From the NCBI RefSeq assembly GCF_030272615.1, contig NC_081414.1, positions 311,938,164 through 312,002,163 on the forward strand: a stretch of 64,000 bases of DNA, in the 5' to 3' direction. Below are positions 24,190 through 33,774 of this stretch, piece by piece; the stretch's first letter is position 1, and every line of letters starts with the position of its first letter. The position numbers were made by a program, and so were the translations under genes. The DNA is from Cryptomeria japonica (taxonomy: Eukaryota; Streptophyta; Pinopsida; Cupressales; Cupressaceae). The notes beneath the pieces are model-generated. The model was given only the letters and a program-made list of their open reading frames with translations, was not told the origin of the DNA and made no database searches.

Positions 24190-25242
24190 CTAGAGTACCT
24201 GTTGTGGTTTACGATGAGTTCTAGGAGAAGCGGGCATTTGTCCCACACAAAAGAGTTGACTCAGGTTGTATTCCCCAGGACCTTCCTCTGTGATCTTCAT
24301 CTTAAGCTTTTCTTGCTTGGGTATAGTGGTGTTTGAACGGGCAAGAGAGGCGGGACTTATATACGATGTGGAAGAAATGGCTTCTCTATTATTAGGAACG
24401 GTAATCTCTGGTTGATGGTTGATATTATGGCAATATGCAAAGGGATTTGCATCACCCAGAATTGTGATCTCTACACCGTTATGTGGGAACTTGATACATT
24501 GATGGTAGGTAGATGGAACGGCTTGCATGGCATGTATCCAAGGTCTCCCTAATAATAGATTGTATGGTAGAGGAAGGTCCAGAACCTGACAAATGATGTG
24601 CTTTACCACGGGGCCCACTCGGATTGGTAGTACCACAACTCCTTTGGATGAACGCTCTGCATCGTCATAGGCTTTGATTGTGATCTTCTTACGAGGATCC
24701 ACTGATTCTATCGCATAGCCCAATGCTGTGACCAACTGTAGTGTACAAATGTTCATGCCTGCTCCATTATCGATCAAGACTCGCTTGATCCTGTGTTGGT
24801 TGATAAAGCCTTCAATGTGTAGCGAAGCGTTATGAGGTTGCTGGAAGGAAGAGTTGTCACTTTCGGAAAAAGTGAGACGAGGTGATGACTTTAGACTTCC
24901 AACCATTGCTTGAAATTGGTCTGTATTCAGGTTTGCAGGGACTGACACCTCTTGGAGTGCTTGATCCAAGATAGTTTTATGAGAGGGTGATAGACGCAAA
25001 AGCTCTAAAATGGATATAAGCACAGGGGTTTTGTCTAATTGTTCCACAAGATTGTACTGCTTTGGGATGGAGGTGGTGCCTTGTGGAGCTGCCTTTATGG
25101 TAACTTTTCCGTGACGTGTAACAACATTGCAATTTGAGTTGGGATTTTTGAAGGTTATGGTTGCAACTTGTTCATTGGCATCATACAGATGATTTACAGT
25201 GTAATTATATGTAGCCTGCGTATAATCAGTGGTATCAGTGCC
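24190..25242 (-). pseudogene. Retropepsin (aspartic protease) region of element C
   Basis: The frame continues from gag after the TGA at 25243 and ends at TAG 24190-24192. The core is HRIKRVLIDNGAGMNIC, with catalytic Asp in the DNG form common in plant Ty3/gypsy elements. It is followed by VVLPIRVG, LPYNLLLGRPWIHAM (the flap/second hydrophobic block) and CIKFPHNGVEITI. The enzyme would cleave the polyprotein. The catalytic motif is intact; only the surrounding stops are damaging. Confidence 0.88.
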
Positions 25243-26823
25243 TCACCTGGAAGTGGAAGGATCCCTTTGATCTTGTGATGGAAGTGGATTTTTGAACATC
25301 AGATGATCATTATTGGTTGTTTTTGGGTCATGTCCTTCAATTTCAATTTTTCCTCGGTCAATAAGATCCTGAATAAGATCTTTTAATCGATGAAAATTAC
25401 TTGTCTTGTGCCCTCTTCCTTGATGGAATTCACAGTGTTCAGTATCTCTCCACCATGCCGGTTTGACCTGAGGCTCATAGTTTGATAGCTTAGGTAGAGT
25501 GACCAAATTTTGAGAGAGGAGTTGTCGCAACACTGTTTCAATGGGTCCCCCTAAGGGAGTGTATGTGCGTTTCAGTTTTTGTTGACGAGGTCTAGGTTCA
25601 TCATGAGATGTGATGCGACCTTGATTGGAAGGAACATTTGTGTTATTCTGAGGTGGAGGATTTTGTCCTACAAACCGAACCACAAGTTGTGCATTTTGGA
25701 TAGTCCTGGCATCCACAACCCCGTCATTGACAATATTCTTGTTTTTATTCCAGAAGTTTGGTTTATCGCTGTTGAAGCGTGGGCGAGGACCATCTTTTGG
25801 TTCGTTAAAGATTTTGATGAGTCCTTTCTTGATGAGTGCTCATTCACATTTTAAACCCTTGGTGATCATATCATTAAAAGAGTCTGTGTCTTTGACATCC
25901 AGGTGAAATTCCATTTCTTCGTTTAAGTTGGAAATGAATATTTCCACTAGTTCTCGTTCAAGTAACTGAAGAGAACGTTTGTTGGACATTTGACGCCATC
26001 GTTGCAAGAATACTAAGAATTGTTCACCTGGTTTTTGTTTGGTGTTGCACAGATCAGCCATGGTGATGTCGCGTTCAATGTTATGAGAGTAATGAGCTAG
26101 GAACTTCTGGATGAGTTCCTCAAATGTTCTAATGCCTCCTGGTAGTCGGGAAAACCATGATGTGGTTGTTCCTCCCAAGCTTTGGGGAAAAAGGCGCATT
26201 AGGTAGGTGTCTTCATATGCCACTTCAAGACAAGCGGAATGAAATTCTCGGACATGATCGCGGGGATCCCCCTTTCCTCTATATTTTTCAAATTTGGGTG
26301 TTTCGAATCCGTGTGGAAATGGTGGCATGTAAAGATTCCTATCAAAAGGATGGGGACAGATGTCATTGAGGGAGAATTGGTTAGTCTTGACACCACTATG
26401 AAGCTGTTGGGCGAGATTCTCGACTTGTTGCCGCAACATCTCCATTTCATTTGGAGGAGGTGGTGGTGGGTTGCCTCGAGGAATGTTATATCTGATGGGA
26501 TCTCTACCTCTTTCCTCTTCATGGCGACTTTGTCTTTCTGATGCTTGTCTTAATTGGGCAAGATCAAAGTCAGAGGGGAGTTTTGCTCCTTCTTGAGCGA
26601 GTCTTAAGAAGTGAGCATCCGCATTGCTCCTGAGTATTTCGTCAAACAATCTGTTAAAGAGAGGGTTATGTTGAGCCCTTTCTATTGTTGCAGGAGTGGG
26701 AGTACTTGGGTTTTCGTCATCTGCATTTCCTCCAAGTGCTTCTTGAAATTCATTGAGATTTTCCTCTTCTTCTTCATCTCTTTCTATTTCTCGTTGCCTC
26801 GACTGTGATCGGGTTTGAGCCAT
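25243..26823 (-). pseudogene. gag of element C
   Basis: Starts at ATG 26823. The frame is broken by TGA at 25840-25842 and TGA at 25243-25245 but is otherwise continuous with protease. Residues ~1-100 are Glu/Arg/Pro-rich. Then comes the plant retrotransposon gag core (FEKYRGKGDPRDHVREFHSA, MRLFPQSLGGTTTSWFSRL, FLAHYSHN, TKQKPGEQFLVFLQRWRQ). In the second part CEFHQGRGHKTSNFHRLKDL is the nucleocapsid-like knuckle of this lineage with its last Cys replaced by Phe. The protein would form the particle and bind element RNA. Confidence 0.88.
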
Positions 26824-29438
26824 TTTTGCTTTATGAGTCTTTGTTGAAGTTGTGTGAAAATGATGATGAGTTTTTGTTGAAATGAGAGATTGATGGTTGG
26901 TGAATTGTGTTGCACGTGGATCTCTAGCACTTTTAAGGTAGATGTTACCGAAATTCCTTTTTTTGAATTGCTTGTCTGTTTGAGAAGATTTGATGTGATA
27001 AGGTGTAGAGAAATCTGAGATGTGTTACAGATTTAACTACCTAGTAATGAGAGGATTCACTCATGAACTAGTTTTAACCTGCGTAGATGTGTCTCTTAGG
27101 ATGAGCTTATCCTAGATGTAGAAACAATCTAAAAAGTGATGTGAAGTGTTTGATTTCAAGCAATATCTAAAAGAGAACTTGGAACAATAACCTCTTAATG
27201 TTCTGAGAGTTGGGACGGATTGATGATGAAATGATGTATGAGTGAGATGATGGATGAAAATTTTTTCAACTTCAATAAAAACTCTGTGTCACAAATGGGA
27301 CAAACTCTACCTCTTCCCTTTTAGGTGTTGGAGGTATTTCTCGAGCTGTGTTGTAGGTGATGCAGACGCTTGGGAAGAAATTGGGATTAATATTTCCTCC
27401 TTGATTTTTGTGATAACTCAGAGCTCTATATTGCATAAAAGCTCTGCGGTTCAATGATTCGGAATCAAATTCGTTTGTTTTGCCTTGAAGGTATAGATGC
27501 ATGCGATGTAGAAAGACTCTATGGGAGACAAAGAGTTGTCGATTGATATAGAAGAATTTCCTTTTTTTTATCAAAGCCTTTGAGCTCAATGGTCTTCTTT
27601 TCAAGTTGATATTCTGATGACACTTCTTCTTTCGCAAGATGTGAAGAATGGTCATAAAATTTTGACTCTTTGTTGTTTGTACCTTGTTTTTGATGTTTTG
27701 GGGTTGTTTTGACAGATGTTTGGTTGGATGAATACTTTGTTTTTGGGATTGACTTTCTGATTTTTCTTTGACAAGAAAACAAAGCAAGCACACAAACACA
27801 AGAATGTTGCCTAAAAGGCACAAATGAGTATGGGTCTAGATCAACCCAATCCTTGGACTTTTATATGACCCTTCCTTTAGATGTGTTTTAAGGTGTATTT
27901 CCAAAGCCTGAAGTCGGCTCAATTTGCACTTGGTCTTTAAAACGAACACACTTCAAACACTTTTTATCCCTAAGGTCAAATGGCCAGTTGTGATAAATTT
28001 AGCCCACATCTTGATATTTCTTCGACTTTGGTACTACACACCTTATGAATCCCGCCGTGGCAGGTAAGGATGTGATATACTAAGTCTTGCACGAGCATAA
28101 CAAATAGATGATCCCTATGATGGGGGAGTCACCACTTTTATCAAGCCACAAGTGACTTTTCAAAAAGCTATGTTTCTACTCAAGGAAATATGTATGGTGA
28201 GTATCTTGGGAGCAAAACCATCTATGCTCTTGCACTAAATTATATCGCAAATATTCTCAATCAATAGAATGGGTGGGCTACTACTTAAAGGTGTTTAGTC
28301 ATGTTCAATGTTTTTGGACATAAGTTCATTTTGCAGTGACTCACTTAAGAGCCTTGTAACTGGTGGTGGGGCCCATTTGTCCTTTCAGCCAGTTACACTG
28401 TAGGAACAACTATACCCAAGGCTACAGCTTTCGCTCTCACCTGATTTCTATAGCGACTCGAAGGATTTACCGCTCGAGGTCGTTCCCAAGAGTATCGATC
28501 CCTTGGCAGGCCTCTCTTAAAAAGCTAAATATTTTGAGCATTACTAACACTTTTCTCTTGCACCTAGGACCACGAGAGCCAAGGGAGAGGATAGTGTGTG
28601 TTAGAGGTAGGACCACTCGACTGACTTTTTGCACAAGCGTGCCAAACACGTAAAACACTTGTTCTTTTTAATCCAGTATTCGCAAATGTGATCTAACTAT
28701 TTGGAGATGTTGCTCCAACAGCCATGGTGTTCATTTTAACTTCAAAGGCAATGTGTTTTGTAATCTAGAATTCGAAAATCCGGGTCAACTTAATGAAATA
28801 CATGTTTGCTTGAAGTAAAATTTGTTTTTGCAAAATTGAGACAAGTTGATTGTTCTTTTTATTTGCTCAAAAATTGAAGTGTGGCTTGTGATTTTTAAGT
28901 TTGATGCAATAAAAGCAAATTTGTGTGTTGATTTTAAGCACCAAAATGAAGATGAATCCTAGCTTGCTATGGAAGTAAATGTTTGTTTTAAAGTGTTTTA
29001 AGAGCACCAAAGGAGAATTTGTGATTTTAGTGATGAGTTTTTAAACCTGCAAAAACAATAAATAGTTAGTACAATCTATGTCCAAGGGGGGGCTTCCACA
29101 AGCCTAAGATTTTCAATTTTTCGGTTACAAGGTGAGTTTTACAACATTCTGTTGCAATAGCGCTAGTCTGCGTTTAAACAGAAGCGATGAAAGAAGGATA
29201 AAGCCCGAGAGGCAAAAGCGCTTAAAGAGTTTTAATAGCGCCAAAAGAACAACAAATGCGCCAAAACAAATACAACAGCGCAGAAAGTTTAACAATAGTG
29301 CTATTGTAGTGACAATAGCGCTAAAATGGAAACTGTCGGTAGCGCTAGAACGTGTTCAATAGCACCGAAGCGCAACCTGTGTGGCAATTTCAATAATCAG
29401 ACATGTTAGCAAATGAAAAATGGCATTTTTGAGTGTTT
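26824..29438 (-). other. Leader of element C
   Basis: A 2.6-kb untranslated leader between PBS and gag. A 183-codon minus frame (27823-27272) is present, with a hydrophobic start and a basic middle. It resembles nothing I know, and I treat it as a possible extra ORF such as those upstream of gag in the related Ogre elements. The PBS-proximal 300 bp hold the AGCGCT array, listed separately. Confidence 0.5.
29159..29388 (-). repeat. AGCGCT array with 20-bp phase in element C leader
   Basis: The palindromic hexamer AGCGCT or a one- or two-base variant occurs at 29159, 29217, 29237, 29257, 29277, 29297, 29317, 29341, 29361 and 29369. From 29217 to 29317 the spacing is exactly 20 bp. Many units end in ACAAT or AACAAT. 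The block is strikingly GC-punctuated in an AT-rich leader and lies 50-300 bases downstream of the PBS in transcript sense. Confidence 0.8.
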
Positions 29439-29458
29439 GATTCACGTCGGGTTCACCA
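29439..29458 (-). other. Primer binding site of element C
   Basis: In element sense TGGTGAACCCGACGTGAA begins two bases after the LTR end. It begins with TGG, the complement of the tRNA CCA tail, and would pair with an acceptor stem plus T-arm. I could not assign the tRNA from memory; it is not the Met-type site used by elements A, B and E. Confidence 0.75.
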
Positions 29459-29460
29459 AA

Positions 29461-30857
29461 TGACGCCCTCCTAAATGGCACAAGGTTAGTAAATGATCAA
29501 CAACACAAAAAGACACAAAACCATTAGATTGTTAGTGTTAGTCAATCAAAAACTAATCTAAAAAGGCATATCAAGAGAGATACTAAAAACATGCTAATAT
29601 ATCTAACTAAAGAAGCAAAGATAATGAGACATCTCCAAATGCCTCTTAGCATGGTCTTAGTTCCTTTCTCCCTTGTTCCTCTCCTCTCCAAGTTCCAAAA
29701 TAGTGTAGCTCTCAGCAGCTTTTTGCACTATGGATGCTTATGGAGGATTGAGATTGTAGTATTGAGCTCTAAATGTGAAATAAAAAGCTAATGCTGTGCT
29801 ATTGATGCTAAAATGATATATTTTAACCAAAATAACAAGATATTAGATTGTCTATGCTAAAATGCTCTCTTAAAATGTCTATAACTTAAATGCATACAAG
29901 TTTTCAGGATCTGGATTATGAAGAAATGGGCTCTATTTATAGGAAAAATGGAGCAATGGATGGTTGAGATTGAACAATCTCAACAAGGGTCAGGATTGAA
30001 TGATTTCAAATCCATGTGAGGGCTTTCAACCCAATCCCAGGATGACAAGTGTCAATGTGAGATAGGTTGAGAGGGGAGGGAATAAGCATTAAATGCTTGA
30101 TATGACCTTGGGATTTAGAGTCAAGGTTGGTTGAATGAATAAACTCTTTATTCAAAGAATAAAGCTTTTATCCAATGGATAAACTCTTGTGCAAATGTGA
30201 AATGGATGGATATGGTCAAAACAATAAATGTTTGGGGAGACAAGTTTGAAATAACCATAAATGGTTATGTAAGAGCCATAAATGGTCATGTAAGAGCCTT
30301 TAGTGGTCTTTGAAGACTTTGGGGGTTAATTTGTTGAACACACAAAGCATTAAATGCTTTTCAAAGACTTTGGAGTCTTTGAGAAGTGACTCCATTTTGC
30401 TTAGGAATGTGACAATAATTAGGGGATGGATTAGGCTAATTAGGAAGGGGTTAGAAGAATCTAGAAGGGGATTAGATTTTGCAAGTGGATTTGGTGGGTG
30501 AGGGAAAATAGGATTTTATTAAAATAAATTAATTTATTTCAATAAATGTGTGCAAGTTGCATTTGTAGGAAAATGCAAGTGGGGGGGAGATAATGATTTA
30601 AATAAATGTTTTATTTAATTTATTTAAAAGAGGAATAGGGGGATTTAATTAAATAAATAGATTTTATTTATTTAATTGATTTGTATTTGGTTTAATGAAT
30701 TAATTAAAATAAATTGAATAATTTATTTAATTAATAGAAGAATGTTTGGGGATGAATTAATTAAATATTAATTTAATTAGCTGATGGCTAGTGGATTTTT
30801 AATCAAATAAATAGTGAATATTTATTTAATTAAGCTGGACAGATTTGTGTGACTATA
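29461..30857 (-). repeat. 5' LTR of element C
   Basis: 1397 bp, the same length as the 3' LTR, with about nine substitutions, including loss of the terminal CA (GACTATA instead of GACTACA on the plus strand). Confidence 0.95.
29934..29941 (-). promoter_or_regulatory. TATA box in the element C 5' LTR
   Basis: TATAAATA followed by GAGCCC on the minus strand, in the promoter-bearing LTR and oriented toward the interior. Confidence 0.6.
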
Positions 30858-31255
30858 GTTTTTATTAAAAAAATCTATCATTTTTCCATCTAATATTGCA
30901 GGTTGAATCAACTGCATGTTTTTCTCTTCATTAGGCCATATCTTTCGCCTTAAAACTTCATTTTTCAAAAAACAATAAGCGTTGGAAAGGTATTTAAGAG
31001 TATTACACAGCTATAAGGTTTTTTTTTAGAGTTTGTATCAAATTTATTTGTATTAAAAATTTCTATTATTGGCCATTGGAGCCCTATAAAGCATTGTAAT
31101 TTGATAAAAGGCCTTGTAAATGCACTAATTATAAAGTGTCAACCTTGTAAAAATTGGGGGGTGATTTTTGAGACTACTGGAAAGGGGGGGTGTCTTGTGT
31201 GTCTTCTTTCTTGAACTTTTCCTTAATATTGTTTGCAATCTTCTTTTTTGCTATC

Positions 31256-32120
31256 ATGGATGCATCTACAGCTCCTCTTTTAGCACCATATAATTATTTT
31301 GAATGGAAATCTAAGATGATAATATATCTAAAAAGACATAGATATCATCGTGTTACAATGAGACTCAAAGTTGAACCTCAAGATGATGTTGAAAAGATAA
31401 AATGGTTTGATAAATGTGATGAAGCCTTTGGTACTCTATGTATGTTAGTCTCCCCTAAGGTTCTTTTTCACATTAAATCTTCTACTACACCAAATGGAGT
31501 GTGGGCCACTTTAGAAGACCTCTTTGGTAAGCAAGATGAGTTAAGAGGTCATCAATTGGAGAATGAACTCATAGGGTTGAGTCCAAAATTTTTTGACACT
31601 ACAAAATACTTCTTTGCAAAACGAAAATTTGTAAGATTGCAGTTGGAATAGTGTGGAGTTAAGAAGAATGATAAGCAATTGACCCTGAGTATTCTTTCTA
31701 ATCTTAGTCCTAAGTATTTAGTGTTTGTTTCTACATTTTATACTACACAATTTGCCCTAGGTGCCACATTCAAAATGCCTTCTCTAGATAAATTTGTTGT
31801 AGAGCTCACTAGGGAGAAAAACATTGGTTCAAATGGGTACAATCAAAACCTCTAAGTCACATGCGTTAGTTGTAAATCAAAGCACAAAAGAACATAAAGG
31901 GTTTAGTAAGTAAAATAAGAAACAAAACAACCAAGGAGAGAAGAAAAAAGATCATAAACTGGCCACTTCAAAAGCAGATAATCAGAACTCTTCATCAAAA
32001 GGTGAACAATCTAAGAAAGAGAAGGTCAATCGTTCTTACTGCAAGAGGCCCGCCCATGATGAGCATAAGTTTTTAAAGAAACAAATTGATCACCTTTCAC
32101 ATCTTCTAGAAAAGAACAAT
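31256..32120 (+). pseudogene. copia-type gag relic of element B
   Basis: ATG 31256 opens MDASTAPLLAPYNYFEWKSKM, the usual start of plant copia gag. It is followed by CDEAFGTLCMLVSPKVLFHI, TPNGVWATLEDLFGKQDE and LRGHQLENELIGLSPKFF. A TAG at 31649-31651 interrupts it. The frame continues (LTLSILSNLSPKYLVFVS, FVVELTREKN) to another stop near 31854, and then shifts. Near 32030 a degenerate knuckle (RSYCKRPAHDEHKF) and a short coiled coil follow. The similarity stops near 32120 with no protease or integrase. It would be the capsid/RNA-binding protein. Confidence 0.78.
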
Positions 32121-32559
32121 ATAATAAAAATAAATAAAGGAAATAACATTTAATTTCTCCCAAAATCACATATGCCCCAATTATGCAAATGCCAATAAAA
32201 TGAATACACATAAGGCATATTTATTTTTGAAGTATTTTTTAAAATCATACAAATACATTACCCCAATTAAAATTGACGATAATATACAAATAAACACAAA
32301 TACACATACACTCTTTACTAGTTGACCACAAAGAGGAATAGGGTATTCCAAACATTACCAACATGGTATTCGAGTTTATACTCATATACAAATGGGGAAT
32401 TGCACTCAAATAAGTACAATGGGTAAAGTTCAAAGACAATTTGACCAATGTACTATCTCTGATTTAACCACCGCTAAGGAGGGTATGATTAGACTTGTGA
32501 AGCTAGGTGGAGTTGATACTCAATACTTGCAACTACTCAACAAACATAAATGATACATG
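32121..32559. other. Unclassified junction segment with a 44-codon frame
   Basis: Lies between truncated element B and the duplicated host segment. A plus frame 32419-32553 (MGKVQRQFDQCTISDL, then TTAKEGMIRLVKLGG) has protein-like composition and ends in TGA, but I do not recognise it. The corresponding stretch before copy 2 (about 58380-58449) is different sequence. Confidence 0.35.
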
Positions 32560-33661
32560 TGCATATATATAAATAGCCGAAGCACATACAATATCATGAA
32601 TGAAATAATATATTATAATTTTATTACATTTAACTAATTTAAAATACATTTTCATTTACTTCTAACATCAATATTAATATCTCAAAGCATAGTAAATTAA
32701 ACTCAAATCATTAATTCATCTTAAAATGCATTTTAAATGCCAAAATTACATTTACTTAACATTTAATCAGTATTTAACATATTAAAAATCGCTAACTTAA
32801 ATCACAATTAACGTTGAAATGGTTGTTCTTTCAACTATGATGGATTAGGAGTTAGTATTAGGAATTTGCATAATCTTTTCTACTCCTCTAATGGTTGTTT
32901 TTGTTTCAAGATGATGTTATCACACATGCTTATGTCCCTTTTGGCATTCTAGTGTTTATAGGATCACAAGAGGTTTGTATTATGTAACATTGCACCCTGT
33001 GATTCGGGAAATAGTGGCATCATATGAACTTTTGAGGCCTTGCCCTGAGGAGATTAAATGACAAAACATCCTTGATAATGATCAAGCCCCACAAAAGATT
33101 TGAAATCTTCTAATGGTGATTTGTTTAGAAATGTGTAATGGTTGATGTGATTGTGTGTTAGTATATCTAGATATATGTAGTAATGGATTTAATGTGTGGT
33201 GTTGTGCCTATTATTGCTTGTTGCATGGTTTCTTATTGTTGCTTTCATTTTCATATATGGTTCTTGTATGGTTTTTTTTTAAAATTCATTCATTAAACAA
33301 AAAGTTTAGTGACTATTTATGAATGCTTGAGCATTGAAAATGATAAGAATATGAATTAGAGTGAAAAAGGCAAGTGTTGGAATTGGTAAAAAGTAACTTT
33401 CGACCATTGTGGATGTTATTGCACAAGAGTCAATCCCAAAGACATATTTGCAAGCATAGTAGCATCCAAGGTGGTTGGATGATAGAGATTAAAATATAAT
33501 TGAGATGTTAAGAATAAATGCAAAATTATTAAAATATGCAATTCAAATAATTATAACAAACCATTATAATATTTATTAAATAAATAAACTAAAAATAAAT
33601 GTTAGAAGGAAATGCGAAATAAATAGTTTTCTATCTCTACACCACTCCACAAATTTCTTAT
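32560..33661 (+). repeat. Duplicated host segment, copy 1 (distal upstream part)
   Basis: Collinear with 58450-59575, starting at the shared TATATAAATA...CGAAGCACA. It continues through CATTTACTTCTAACATCAAT, GCATTTTAAATGC, GGAATTTGCAT and ATAAATGTTAGAAGGAAATG to CCACTCCACAA. Identity is high but with many substitutions. It is cut at 33661 by element D. No gene is visible inside. Confidence 0.8.
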
Positions 33662-33723
33662 TGTTGTGCTCTACCCCACATTCCTTGTCTTTGACAGGGA
33701 CCCCCATTGTTTTGATTTTGTAT

Positions 33724-33774
<51 letters not shown>

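Larger units (their letters stand above)
15710..30857 (-). mobile_element. Element C: complete Tat-lineage Ty3/gypsy retrotransposon
   Basis: 15,148 bp, minus strand, inserted in the leader of element B with the 5-bp duplication GTTTT (15705-15709 and 30858-30862). Its LTRs are both 1397 bp and I count about nine mismatches and no indel, so insertion was recent. In element sense the order is 5' LTR, PBS, 2.6-kb leader, gag, protease, G-patch-like segment, acidic linker, reverse transcriptase, RNase H, second RNase H, integrase, 2.4-kb 3' non-coding region, PPT, 3' LTR. The extra RNase H between the first RNase H and integrase is the known hallmark of the plant Tat lineage. The coding region has about ten stops and at least two frameshifts, so this copy cannot encode its own enzymes. 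Confidence 0.93.
14400..32120 (+). mobile_element. Element B: truncated copia element, host of element C
   Basis: A 5' LTR (14400-15035), a PBS and a leader are interrupted by element C at 15710. After C and its GTTTT duplication the leader resumes at 30863 and leads to a copia-type gag at 31256. The similarity ends near 32120, with no pol and no 3' LTR in the window. The element was therefore cut by a deletion or rearrangement next to the duplicated host segment. Confidence 0.75.

Noticed and set aside
29159-29388. CRISPR-like array
   Set aside because: Repeat part is only 6 bp with a 20-bp period, in a plant retrotransposon leader; nothing else fits CRISPR.
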